Source: Micromonospora halophytica
GTDB taxonomy: Bacteria; Actinomycetota; Actinomycetes; Mycobacteriales; Micromonosporaceae
Assembly (NCBI RefSeq): GCF_900090245.1
Contig: NZ_FMDN01000003.1
Location: forward strand, 453,373 to 517,372
Reading direction: 5' to 3'
Length of the DNA: 64,000 nucleotides
Below are positions 54,005 through 62,681 of the stretch, piece by piece (within the stretch, counting starts at the first letter, position 1; each line of letters starts with the position of its first letter). Position numbers and translations under genes: made by a program. Under the pieces are notes generated by a model that was given only the letters and a program-made list of their open reading frames with translations, had not been told where the DNA came from and searched no databases.

Positions 54005-54358
54005 GCGCTGACGCTGCCATGGAGATTTCCGACGGACAAGTCTCTGATAAGAAGGTTTTCTTCAAATAGGGGTTGCCCGCCCAGGGCGCCGACGAAATCG
54101 CCGGCGTGCCCTCTGCCGTTCGCCACGACCTCAGCGTATCGGCGATCCGGGCGCTGAGGAGCGGAAACGAGCAACCACCGGTCCCGCTCCCACCGATCGC
54201 GCTCTATTTGACGGACGGCCGCGCAGCGGGCACGGTGGGTTGGAGGGGGCCGTGGAGTGTGCCCCGATTCGCCGGGCGACGGCCGTTTTCGCCGTCGGAT
54301 GCGCGCCCGCTCCCGTGGCGCGGTGCCCGATCCCCGAACTTACTGAGGAGTTTCCGTC
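54005..54358. other. Divergent intergenic region, no gene seen
   Basis: 354 bp between dacB (start 54004) and the HesB-like gene (54359). It has an AT-richer patch 54031-54070 with AAGAAGGTTTTCTT. GAGGAG at 54345-54350 is the ribosome site of the HesB-like gene. No convincing coding frame was found; the short frames on both strands are GC-rich shadows. Confidence 0.6.
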
Positions 54359-54640
54359 ATGCTCACCATGACCGACAATGCCGTGCTCGTGATCCGCGAC
54401 CTCGCCGCCCAGCAGGACGTGTTGCAGGACGGCGGGCTGCGCATCGCCGCCGACACCCAGGCCGGCTCGCTCACCGTCGAGCTGGTGCCCCAGCCGGCGC
54501 AGGGCGACCAGGTGGTCGACAACCAGGGTGCCCGGATCTTCCTCGACTCCGACGCCGCCGAACTGCTCAACGACACCTCCGTCGACGCCAGCGTCGACGA
54601 CGAGGGGGTCGTGCAGTTCGGCTTCACCGAGAAGGAGTGA
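54359..54640 (+). CDS. HesB/IscA-fold protein lacking cysteines
   Basis: A 93-residue protein. ATG 54359 is followed by an HesB-like beta-rich domain: GGLRIAADTQAGSLTVELVPQPAQGDQVVDNQGARIFLDSDAAELLND. Typical Fe-S carrier proteins have three Cys (CxGxC and one upstream); here there are none, so it cannot bind an Fe-S cluster in the usual way. Its role is unknown. It converges on the Beta-family gene with one base between stops. Confidence 0.75.
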   Translation: MLTMTDNAVLVIRDLAAQQDVLQDGGLRIAADTQAGSLTVELVPQPAQGDQVVDNQGARIFLDSDAAELLNDTSVDASVDDEGVVQFGFTEKE

Positions 54641-54641
54641 C

Positions 54642-55730
54642 TCACCCGGCCCGGCGGGTCTCACCGCCCCGGTGCGGCCGGCCGGGCCGTCCGCGCTCCT
54701 GGCCGCCGCCCCACCGGCCGGCCCGCCGCTCACCGGCCGGTCGGGTCAGTGCCGCCAGCACGTACGCCAGGTGGTGCGAGGTGCTCCACGCCGTCCAGTT
54801 CGCCGGCGAACCCGCGCCCGCCCCCCGCCGCGCCCGGCGCAGCAGCTCATGGTCGCCCCAGGAGAATCCGGCGCCCGTCGTCGGCCAGTGCGGGGCGGTC
54901 ACCAGCGTGCGACACAGGTCGGCGAACCGTTCGTCGCCCCGGCCACCCCGGCGGGACCACCGGTATACCCACCAGGCACCCTCCGTCGTGTAGCGGACGG
55001 TGGGGAACCGGTCGCCGGGCACCTCGCCCGGCGCCGCCGGCGCGACGCCGTAGTCGCCGTAGGAGACCCCGAGGTCGGCCAGGCGCTCCCAGAGCAGCCA
55101 GTCCCAGCGGTCGAGGCGTACCGGCTCGTCGATGGGGAGCCGGTGCACCGTGGGCGGCATGCCGCCGGCCGCCACCGTCACCGACCGCCAGGCGTGCCGG
55201 CGCGACCACTGCACCAGCCGCCGCACCCGGGGTTCGGTCATCCGCAGATCGGCGGGACAGCAGACGTCCCCGGCGTCGACGAGCAGGTCGCACTGCTCCG
55301 GCACCAGCCGGGCGTACCGCCAGATCCGCTCCGCCGCGGTGGTCGCGTCCGGCCCGGCCCGGTCCCGCCCGGCCCGCAGCCGGACCACCGCGCGCCGGGC
55401 GTACGCCTGTGCCGCCACCCCGTGCGCCACCAGCCGCCGGTCGCTCTCCGCGAGGCCGATCACCGGCACCACCGGTACGCCCCAGCGGACCAGCTCGGTC
55501 TCCGGGGTGTCGGGCAGCGCGGAGACGTCGACCGCGGGGACGAGCCCGGCCGGTAACCGGCCGAGCAGCTCGACGAGCTGACCGTCGACGGTGGAGACAC
55601 TGAGGACCGGAGCGAGCAGTGGAGCCACGGCGCTGTCCAGATGACCCAGCGCCTCCAGCTCACCCCGTCGGCTGGCGAGGATGGGGCGGTAGACCGGTTC
55701 CGCCACCCGATCCCCGTGGGCGGGCACCAT
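54642..55730 (-). CDS. Beta family protein (PF14350-type)
   Basis: A 362-residue protein. The opening VYRPILASRRGELEALGHL matches the Beta protein family (YVPIL..K.GE..AL..L) and DYGVAPAAP, RYTTEGAWWVYRWSRRGG and GFSWGDHELLRRA match its later conserved segments. Beta proteins are predicted phage/defence-associated TIM-barrel-like proteins of unknown activity. Length fits. The tail is Gly/Arg-rich low complexity. Confidence 0.72.
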   Translation of the reverse strand: MVPAHGDRVAEPVYRPILASRRGELEALGHLDSAVAPLLAPVLSVSTVDGQLVELLGRLPAGLVPAVDVSALPDTPETELVRWGVPVVPVIGLAESDRRLVAHGVAAQAYARRAVVRLRAGRDRAGPDATTAAERIWRYARLVPEQCDLLVDAGDVCCPADLRMTEPRVRRLVQWSRRHAWRSVTVAAGGMPPTVHRLPIDEPVRLDRWDWLLWERLADLGVSYGDYGVAPAAPGEVPGDRFPTVRYTTEGAWWVYRWSRRGGRGDERFADLCRTLVTAPHWPTTGAGFSWGDHELLRRARRGAGAGSPANWTAWSTSHHLAYVLAALTRPAGERRAGRWGGGQERGRPGRPHRGGETRRAG

Positions 55731-55964
55731 ACTTCAATCTAGCGGGACATTCGTCGTCGTCACATGGTTTCAGGCGGATACGCGCAACATTCATCCATAC
55801 CGGAGGGTCCTCCTGGCCGCTGGCGGTGCGTCCAGGTGCCGGCTTCGGTCGTCTCCCGCGCGGAGCAGGGGGAGCGGCTGACGGAGCGCGCCTCCGGCGG
55901 TCTCCCCGGACCCGGGGATACCGACATCGGCGGGTGACGGACCGCGGGCGGTTGCTCCGCGAGC

Positions 55965-56036
55965 GCTACGGACCTGATCGCACGAGTGGATCGCGCCCGC
56001 GGAGCAGCGATCCACCTACGCCATCAGGTCGGTAGC
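55965..56036. repeat. Long imperfect inverted repeat
   Basis: Arms 55965-55993 and 56008-56036 pair at 23 of 29 positions, around 14 bases (GCTAC.GACCTGAT.GC....GTGGATCG inverted). The 55731-56417 gap (687 bp) has no recognisable gene; this stem is its main feature. It may be an excision scar, a terminator or a structured RNA. Confidence 0.55.
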
Positions 56037-56417
56037 GTGTCGAGCCCGTCCCGCCGTCCCCGTCGGCCAGCCGCAGCCGGGGCCCGCCCAGGGTCGGCCG
56101 CCAGGTGGTCTTCGGTCAGGACGGGTCCGCCACGGACCGCTCGTCGCACCCGGCGGTGCCGGCCTGAACCGGGGACGGTAACGAGCGCACGGCGCCGCCC
56201 GACCCGTGGGTCGTCGCGTCGCCGCGCTCCGGCCGTCTCCCACCATCGCAGCCCATCCGGCGGTACGCCGGCGGGGACCTGGCCCATCCGGCGCGGTGCG
56301 CGCCGGTCTGGGGTGGTCGATGCCCGTTCGGTCGCGGGTCAAACCTGACCGGGGTGGGGAATTCCATCATCTGCCAGTCCCGGCGTGACCGGGGCCCACG
56401 CCGGGTATGAGCGCGCC

Positions 56418-56810
56418 ATGGAGCATTTCACGATCGCGACCGTCGCCCAGAAGAGCCCGGACTTCCGCCGGGTGCTCTGGACCGGCGAGAAGACCCAGTT
56501 GGTGATCATGACCATCCCGCCGGGCGGGGAGATCGGTGAGGAGGTCCACGAAGGGATCGACCAGATCCTGACCTTCGTCAGCGGCACCGGCGAGGCCCGG
56601 ATCGCGGGGGAGACGAAGGAGGTCGCCCAGGGCGACCTGGTGGTCGTACCGGCCGGGACGAAGCACAACTTCGTCAACACCGGTCCGAACCCGTTGGTCC
56701 TCTACACCGTTTACGGCCCCCCGGAGCATGCCGACCAGGTGGTGCACCGGACCAGGGAGGAGGCCGACGCGGCCGAGGCCGCCGGTGAGGACGAACCGCC
56801 GACATCCTGA
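56418..56810 (+). CDS. Cupin-domain protein
   Basis: A 130-residue single-domain cupin: IPPGGEIGEEVHEGIDQILTFVSGTGEARIAGE and LVVVPAGTKHNFVNTGPNPLVLYTVYGPP are the two cupin motifs with His/Glu metal ligands. It fits a mannose-6-phosphate-isomerase-like or dioxygenase-type cupin; substrate unknown. ATG 56418 is preferred; a tail of acidic residues ends the protein. Confidence 0.9.
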   Translation: MEHFTIATVAQKSPDFRRVLWTGEKTQLVIMTIPPGGEIGEEVHEGIDQILTFVSGTGEARIAGETKEVAQGDLVVVPAGTKHNFVNTGPNPLVLYTVYGPPEHADQVVHRTREEADAAEAAGEDEPPTS

Positions 56811-56915
56811 CGGGCGCGGGCGCGGGCGCGGGTCGGCTCGGTGCGGGCCGGCCCGAGGACCGGGCGAGCGTCTCCGCCCGGGCCTGATCCGGCCCTGCCG
56901 GGGTACCCGGCGCGG

Positions 56916-58700
56916 GTGGGCCAGCCGCCGATCTCCGACTACGGGTTCCTCTCCGACTGCCGCTCCGGGGCACTGGTCGGCAGGAACGGCTCGGTCGACT
57001 GGTGGTGTCCCGACCGGTTCGACTCGCCGTCGGTCTTCGGGCGTCTGCTCGACCCGGGTGCCGGGCACTGGTGGCTGGGGCCGCTGGGGCCGTCCCGGGT
57101 CCAGCGGGCGTACCGGCCGGACACGCTGGTGCTGCGGACCGTCCACCACACCGCCGAGGGGAGCGTGGCGGTCACCGACGCGCTCGCCGCCGAACTGGGC
57201 GCGCGCGGCCACGAACTCGGCATGAACTCCCCGGCGGTGCTGCTGCGGGTGGTGGAGGGGCTCAGCGGCCGGGTCCGGGTCGGCCTGGAGTTCGCGCCCC
57301 GCCCGGAGCACGGGCTGCTCACTCCGTACCTGCACGAGCAACCGGACGGCTCGGTGCTGGCCACCGCCGGCCCGGTGGCGCTGACCCTGCGCGGCACCGG
57401 GCTGAGGCTGCGGGCTGACGTCGACCGGGTGCGCCACGAGTTCGAGGTGGGCCCGGGCGACACCGTCGGCTTCGACCTCGCCTTCTGCCGGCCGTACGGC
57501 ACGCCGCCGGTGCGACTGGACCCGGTGGTCGCGCTCGCCGAGACGGTGCAGGCGTGGGAGGCGTACCGGGAGACGCACGGCTACGACGGCCGGTACGCCC
57601 CGCAGGTGCGCCACGGCGCGACGGTGCTCACCGGCCTGACGTACGCCCGCAGTGGTGCGGTCGCCGCCGCGTTGACCACCTCGCTGCCGGAGCGGTGCGG
57701 CGGCGACCGGAACTACGACTACCGCTACTCCTGGCTGCGCGACTTCGCGATGACCCTGCGCGCCCTGTGGGTGGCGGCCTGCCCGGACGAGGCCAACCGC
57801 CTCTTCGCCTGGGCGGCCCGCTCGATCGGCCGGATCGGCGCCGCCCCGGTGCCGGTGATGTTCGGGCTGGAGGGGGAGCGGGACATCTCCGAGCACGAAC
57901 TGGACCACCTGCGCGGGTACGCGGGCAGCCGGCCGGTGCGCATCGGCAACGATGCCTGGCGGCAGCGGCAGCTCGACGTGCCCGGTGAGGTGATCTCGGC
58001 GGTCTGGCGGCTGCACGACTACCTCGGCGAGACCTTCGACGAGGAGTTGCGGGAGATGGTGGTGGGCCTGGCCGAGCAGGTCGCGTCGACCTGGCGGCTG
58101 CCGGACCGCGGCATGTGGGAGGCCCGGGACACCGAGCGGCACTACCTGTCGTCCAAGGTGCTCTGCTGGACGGCGCTCGACCGGGCGGTGGCGCTGGCGC
58201 CCCGGCTCGGCGAGCGGGCCGACGCGCCGCGCTGGGCGGTGATCCGCGACGAGATCCGCGAGACCGTGCTGCGGGACGGTTGGAACGACCGGATCGGCGC
58301 GTTCACCGGGGCGTTCGGTTCGGCGGAGCTGGACGCGTCGGCGCTGCTCCTGCCGATGTTGGACTTCCTGCCGGCCACCGAGGCGCGGATGCGCTCCACC
58401 ATCGAGGCGGTGGAGCGGGAACTCGGCAGCAGCCGGGGTCTGGTACGCCGCTGGAGCACCGACCCGGCCGGCTTCGTGCTCTGCTCGTTCTGGCTGGTGG
58501 AGTGCCTGGTGATGGCGGGTGAGCAGGAGCGGGCCGACCGGCTCTTCCAACAGGTGCTCGGTCACGCCAACGACGTCGGCCTCTTCGCCGAGCAGGTCGA
58601 CCTGCGCACCGGGACGCAACTGGGCAACATGCCGCAGGCGTTGTCGCACATCGGGCTGATCAACGCGGCCTGGCGGCTGACCGAGCCGGCCACGGACTGA
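56916..58700 (+). CDS. Glycoside hydrolase family 15 protein (glucoamylase/trehalase-like)
   Basis: A 594-residue cytoplasmic GH15 enzyme. N-terminal beta-sandwich (about 1-230: ISDYGFLSDCRSGALVGRNGSVDWWCPDRFDSPSVFGRLL) and catalytic (alpha/alpha)6 barrel with YDYRYSWLRDFAMT, GMWEARDTERHYLSSKVLCW and EQVDLRTGTQLGNMPQALSHIGLI. The Glu residues in WE and EQVD are the probable acid/base pair. Actinobacterial members act on trehalose or alpha-glucans. GTG 56916 start. Confidence 0.92.
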   Translation: MGQPPISDYGFLSDCRSGALVGRNGSVDWWCPDRFDSPSVFGRLLDPGAGHWWLGPLGPSRVQRAYRPDTLVLRTVHHTAEGSVAVTDALAAELGARGHELGMNSPAVLLRVVEGLSGRVRVGLEFAPRPEHGLLTPYLHEQPDGSVLATAGPVALTLRGTGLRLRADVDRVRHEFEVGPGDTVGFDLAFCRPYGTPPVRLDPVVALAETVQAWEAYRETHGYDGRYAPQVRHGATVLTGLTYARSGAVAAALTTSLPERCGGDRNYDYRYSWLRDFAMTLRALWVAACPDEANRLFAWAARSIGRIGAAPVPVMFGLEGERDISEHELDHLRGYAGSRPVRIGNDAWRQRQLDVPGEVISAVWRLHDYLGETFDEELREMVVGLAEQVASTWRLPDRGMWEARDTERHYLSSKVLCWTALDRAVALAPRLGERADAPRWAVIRDEIRETVLRDGWNDRIGAFTGAFGSAELDASALLLPMLDFLPATEARMRSTIEAVERELGSSRGLVRRWSTDPAGFVLCSFWLVECLVMAGEQERADRLFQQVLGHANDVGLFAEQVDLRTGTQLGNMPQALSHIGLINAAWRLTEPATD

Positions 58701-58743
58701 GTCGCCTCGTGTGATCCTGCAACAGTCCTGCAACCGCAAGGCA

Positions 58744-58773
58744 TTGACGGTGATGTACGGCCGGTCCTAGCCT
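58744..58773 (+). promoter_or_regulatory. Vegetative-type promoter of pectate lyase
   Basis: TTGACG at 58744-58749 and TAGCCT at 58768-58773, 18 bases apart, 170 bp before the pectate lyase start. Good match to the sigma-70-like (HrdB) consensus for actinomycetes. Confidence 0.55.
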
Positions 58774-58782
58774 CGTGGTACG

Positions 58783-58796
58783 GGAAAGCCCTTTCC
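58783..58796. promoter_or_regulatory. LacI-type operator
   Basis: GGAAAG-CC-CTTTCC, a 14-bp palindrome of the LacI/CebR type (GGAAAGCGCTTTCC family), placed 10 bases downstream of the TAGCCT -10 box, so a repressor there would block initiation. It precedes the pectate lyase gene, suggesting sugar-responsive repression. Confidence 0.55.
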
Positions 58797-58944
58797 TGGG
58801 GGTCGTACCCCACCTCCCGCTCCGGAGACCGGGCCTCCGGCGGGACGCACCGCGGCAACGGCCACCGACCGCCGTCGCGCCCGCACACCTTGTTCGACGC
58901 GGACGGTCGTCGTCACCCCACCACCTGCTCCACAGGAGGAATCC

Positions 58945-60309
58945 GTGCGTACCAGATCCGTCGTACACCGACGTCCACTACTGCTCGCGGTGGGCGCCGG
59001 CGCCACCGCCGCCGCGCTCGCCGCCGGCATGGGCACCTCGGCCTTCGCGGCCACCGTCTTCTCCGACAACTTCAGCGACGGCGACCACTCCGGCTGGTCC
59101 AAGTCCGGCGGCGCCTGGGCCGTCAGCGGCGGCGTGTTCAGCCAGTCCAACGCCAGCAGCGAGCTGGCCCGGCAGTTCGCCGGCCAGACCAGCTGGACCG
59201 ACTACCAGGTGCAGGCCCGCGTCCGGCCCGACGGCTTCGGCTCCTCCGGCGCCCTGGTCGGGCTCGCCGCCCGCTCCAGCAGCAGCACCAAGATGTACCG
59301 GCTGGCCCTGCTCGGCTCCGGCCGGGCCGAACTCCAGGCGGTCAACGGCAGCCAGATCACCGCCATCGGATCCGCCTCGGTCGGCGCGTCCGCCGGCACC
59401 TGGTACACGCTGCGGATCGAGGCCACCGGCAGCACCATCCGGGGCTTCGTCAACGGCACCCAGATCGCCTCGGGCAGCAACAGCCTGGTCGGCGCCGGCC
59501 GGATCGGCCTGGTCACCGCGTACGCCAAGGGCAGCTTCGACGACGTTGCGGTGGACACCTCCGGCTCCACCCCGACCACGCCGCCCACCTCGTCGCCGAC
59601 GCCCACGACGACGCCGACCACCCCACCCCCCACCAGCACGCCGCCGCCGTCGACCTCGTGGCCGACGCCGACCTCCAGCGTCAAGGTGGACGCCACCACG
59701 AACGTGTCCGGCACCTTCGACGGTGGGATGAAGCGCTACTACGGCATCGGTGACGGCGGGCAGAGCGAGAGCCAGGACCCGATGTTCGTGCTGTCCGCCG
59801 GGGCGACCCTGCGCAATGTGATCATCGGCGCCCCGGCCGGTGACGGCGTGCACTGCGAGGGCAACTGCACCCTGATCAACGTGTGGTGGGAGGATGTGGG
59901 CGAGGACGCCGCCACCTTCCGCGGCGGCACCACGTACACCGTCGACGGCGGCGGCGCCCGGGCCGCCAGCGACAAGGTGTTCCAGCACAACGGCTCGGGC
60001 ACGGTCTACATCAGGAACTTCCGGGTGCAGAACGCCGGCAAGCTCTACCGGGCCTGCGGCAACTGCTCCACCTCGTACCAGCGCCACGTGGTGATGGACA
60101 ACATCGTCGCCACCGACACCGACGTGCTCGCCGGTATCAACACCAACTGGGGCGACACCGCCCGGTTCACCCGGATCACCGCCGACAGCGGCACCCGGAT
60201 CTGCGTCAAGTACAGGGGCGTGCCGAAGGGCAGCGAGCCGACCGAGATCGGCGAGGGCGCCGACGGCGTCAACTGCATCTACTCGCCGTCCGACATCACC
60301 TGGCGCTGA
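58945..60309 (+). CDS. Secreted pectate lyase (PL3-like) with N-terminal lectin-like module
   Basis: A 454-residue exported protein from GTG 58945 (AGGAGGA ahead). Signal (about 10-35) then a LamG/DUF1080-like module (about 40-195: DNFSDGDHSGWSKSGGAWAVSGG), a Pro/Thr linker, and a C-terminal beta-helix (about 245-454) with NVIIGAPAGDGVHCEGNCTLINVWWEDVGEDAATFRGG, the PL3 pattern. It cleaves polygalacturonate outside the cell. A LacI-type palindrome in the leader suggests regulation. Confidence 0.9.
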   Translation: MRTRSVVHRRPLLLAVGAGATAAALAAGMGTSAFAATVFSDNFSDGDHSGWSKSGGAWAVSGGVFSQSNASSELARQFAGQTSWTDYQVQARVRPDGFGSSGALVGLAARSSSSTKMYRLALLGSGRAELQAVNGSQITAIGSASVGASAGTWYTLRIEATGSTIRGFVNGTQIASGSNSLVGAGRIGLVTAYAKGSFDDVAVDTSGSTPTTPPTSSPTPTTTPTTPPPTSTPPPSTSWPTPTSSVKVDATTNVSGTFDGGMKRYYGIGDGGQSESQDPMFVLSAGATLRNVIIGAPAGDGVHCEGNCTLINVWWEDVGEDAATFRGGTTYTVDGGGARAASDKVFQHNGSGTVYIRNFRVQNAGKLYRACGNCSTSYQRHVVMDNIVATDTDVLAGINTNWGDTARFTRITADSGTRICVKYRGVPKGSEPTEIGEGADGVNCIYSPSDITWR

Positions 60310-60318
60310 CGCGCCGCT

Positions 60319-60355
60319 CCGGTGCCCCGTGGACGCCCGGTCCGCGGGGCACCGG
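60319..60355. terminator. Hairpin between pectate lyase and threonine synthase
   Basis: CCGGTGCCCCG (60319-60329) and CGGGGCACCGG (60345-60355): 11 perfect pairs, placed between converging stop codons at 60309 and 60361. Confidence 0.8.
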
Positions 60356-60360
60356 TCCGC

Positions 60361-61554
60361 TCAGAGGTCGACCAGCGGCACACCGGAGACGTCCACCGTC
60401 TCCGGGTACTTCAGCCCCGCGCCGGTGTTCAGCACCACCACCCGCTCGCCGGCCCGGATCCAGCCGCCCGAGCGCAGGTGCCGGGCGGCGGTCAGGCAGG
60501 CCGCACCCTCCGGGCAGAGCAGCAGCCCCTCCCTGGCGGCGAAGTCCCGCAGGTCGGCCAGGATCTCCGCGTCGTCGACGGCGAGCGCCGTACCGCTGCT
60601 CTCCCGCAACGCGTCCAGGATCAGCTCGTCGCCGAGCGGGGCCGGGACGGTGATCCCGAAGGCCACCGTGCGCGCATCCGTCCAGGGCGTCACCCGTTGC
60701 TCACCGGCGGCGAAGGCGCGCACGACCGGGGCGCAACCGGTGGACTGCACCGCCACCAGCCGGGGCAGCTTGTCCTCCACCCAGCCCAGCTCGCGCAGCT
60801 CGTGCATCGCCTTGTGGATGCCGATCAGCCCCACCCCGCCGCCGGTCGGGTAGATGATCACGTCGGGCACCTGCCAGCCGAGCTGCTCGACGATCTCGTA
60901 CCCCATGGTCTTCTTGCCCTCCAGCCGGTACGGCTCACGCAGCGTGCCGGCGTCGAAGACCGCGCCACCGGAGTCGGCGACCAGCTTCGCCACCCACCGC
61001 CCGGCGTCGCCGATCAGCCCGTCCACCAGGCGCAGGTCCGCCCCGGCGGCCAGGCACTCCCGCCGGCAGATGGTCGGCGCGTCCAGCGGCATCGCGATGG
61101 TGGCGCCCAGCCCGGCCCGGGCCGCGTACGTCGCCCAGGCCGCGCCCGCGTTGCCGTTGGTCGGCATGGCGATGTGCCGCACGCCCAGCTCACGGGCCCG
61201 GCTGACGCCCACCGCCGCGCCACGGGCCTTGAACGACCCGGTCGGGGTCAACCCCTCGTCCTTGACGATCAGATCCGGGATGCCGATCTCGTGGCCGTAC
61301 GCCGGCGCGCGCAGCAGCGGCGTCCAGCCCTCACCCAGCGTGGTGACGTGCCGCTCGTCGGCCACCGGCAGCACCTCCCGGTAGCGCCACAGGTCGGCCG
61401 GCCGCAAGCCGAACCGCTCCGGGGTGACCGCCGCCGCCACCGCAGCCAGGTCGTAGCGGGCCAGCAGCGGCGACCCGCAGCCGCAGAGGTTGGCCGGCTC
61501 GCCGGCGTCGTGCTCCCGGCCGCAACGTGGGCACTGCAGGTGGGTCAGGTACAC
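60361..61554 (-). CDS. thrC: Threonine synthase
   Basis: A 397-residue PLP enzyme converting O-phosphohomoserine to threonine. N-terminal zinc ribbon (C8, C11, C24, C26), then the fold-II PLP motif TPTGSFKARGA with Lys109, GNAGAAWATYA and the phosphate-binding GGGVGLIGIHKAM. GTG 61554 has GAGGAG five bases upstream. It is not next to homoserine genes here, so it may be a second, paralogous copy; thr biosynthesis elsewhere cannot be checked. Confidence 0.9.
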   Translation of the reverse strand: MYLTHLQCPRCGREHDAGEPANLCGCGSPLLARYDLAAVAAAVTPERFGLRPADLWRYREVLPVADERHVTTLGEGWTPLLRAPAYGHEIGIPDLIVKDEGLTPTGSFKARGAAVGVSRARELGVRHIAMPTNGNAGAAWATYAARAGLGATIAMPLDAPTICRRECLAAGADLRLVDGLIGDAGRWVAKLVADSGGAVFDAGTLREPYRLEGKKTMGYEIVEQLGWQVPDVIIYPTGGGVGLIGIHKAMHELRELGWVEDKLPRLVAVQSTGCAPVVRAFAAGEQRVTPWTDARTVAFGITVPAPLGDELILDALRESSGTALAVDDAEILADLRDFAAREGLLLCPEGAACLTAARHLRSGGWIRAGERVVVLNTGAGLKYPETVDVSGVPLVDL

Positions 61555-61568
61555 GATGCTCCTCGCCG

Positions 61569-62603
61569 TCAGCCCGTGCCGATGCTCAACCAGCGGCGGC
61601 TGCGCCGGCCCGGCTCGTAGACCGAGTCGAGCCGCTTCGCCACCACCCCGGGCAGCCGCTGCGCCCGCGCGGTGTCGAGGGCCTCGGCGCCGGTGCCGGG
61701 AAACCACGGCGGAGTCTGCCAGTGCGTCCCGGCCGGCGCCAGCCCGTCGAGCAGCTCCCGGCGCTGCGCGTACGGCACGTCGGTGCTGGCCACGCCCTCC
61801 AGCCAGAGCAGGTCGAAGATCAGGAACTGGCCGTCGCGCCCGCTGGGCCGGCGGACCCGTCCGGCGCCGTCGATGCGCACCAGCACCCCGTCCAGCACGG
61901 CCTCCGTGGGTGCCAGCGCCTCGGCCATCCCCCGCAGCCAGGGGTACGTCCCGGTGACGTCCTCGTCGGTCTCCGACCGCAGCCGCAGCCGCCCCCCGGA
62001 GACGTACGCCATCGCCCGCACCCCGTCCCAGCACAGCTCGTAGCCCCAGGCGTCGGCGTCGCGGGGCAGCCGCCCGGCGGGCGTGGGGTGCATCGGCCGG
62101 ACCAGCTCCGGCATGGGGGTCCAGCCGGGCGGGGGCGGGTCGGTGCGACGGACCATCCAGTCCCGCCCGTCCCGGCCACCGGCGGCGAACAGGACGTACC
62201 GGCCCCGGGTCCGCTCCCCGTCCAGCACCACCACGACCTCGTCGTCCTGCCACTTCTCGCAGCGGTAGGCGCCCCGGTCGTGGATGGTCATCGTGCCGCC
62301 CCCGTACTCGCCGGCCGGGATCTCGCCGTGGAAGTCGAGGTACTCCATCGGGTGGTCCTCGGTGCGCACCGCGAGGTGGTTGCGCCCGGTGTCCCGGGGC
62401 AGGCCGCGCGGCACCGCCCAGGAGACGAGCACGCCGTCGCGCTCCAGCCGCAGGTCCCAGTGCAGGGCCCGGGCGTGGTGCTGCTGGATGACGAAGCGCG
62501 CCTCGCCCGCCCGCCTGCCCCGACGTGGCGGGCGGCGCGGCACCGGCTCCGGGGTGCGCGCGGCGTCCCGCTTGCGGCGGTACTCCTCCAACCGGTCGGC
62601 CAC
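61569..62603 (-). CDS. LigD-type 3'-phosphoesterase domain fused to inactive DNA-ligase domain
   Basis: A 344-residue protein. Residues about 38-150 are a LigD PE domain (HHARALHWDLRLE; HPMEYLDFHGEIPAGEYGGGT), the 3'-end processing enzyme of bacterial NHEJ. Residues about 165-344 follow the ATP-dependent ligase adenylation domain (FLIFDLLWLEG; GVVAKRLDSVYEPG) but motif I reads YELCWDGVR: Cys191 replaces the catalytic Lys. Motif III ends LDGV (Glu changed), and WLSIG replaces WLKIK. So the ligase half cannot form the adenylate. It may be a regulatory or DNA-binding pseudo-domain. GTG 62603 start. Confidence 0.88.
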   Translation of the reverse strand: MADRLEEYRRKRDAARTPEPVPRRPPRRGRRAGEARFVIQQHHARALHWDLRLERDGVLVSWAVPRGLPRDTGRNHLAVRTEDHPMEYLDFHGEIPAGEYGGGTMTIHDRGAYRCEKWQDDEVVVVLDGERTRGRYVLFAAGGRDGRDWMVRRTDPPPPGWTPMPELVRPMHPTPAGRLPRDADAWGYELCWDGVRAMAYVSGGRLRLRSETDEDVTGTYPWLRGMAEALAPTEAVLDGVLVRIDGAGRVRRPSGRDGQFLIFDLLWLEGVASTDVPYAQRRELLDGLAPAGTHWQTPPWFPGTGAEALDTARAQRLPGVVAKRLDSVYEPGRRSRRWLSIGTG

Positions 62604-62681
62604 CCCCGCATTCTCCGGCAGTCCGCCCCGGTTCGCCCGTTGCCCGGCATGTCGGGAGCGAACCCGGGTAGAACCGTCGGT

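Noticed and set aside
56367..58739. 790-codon open frame on the minus strand opposite the cupin and GH15 genes
   Set aside because: Antisense shadow of the GH15 frame with repetitive Arg/Pro-rich translation.
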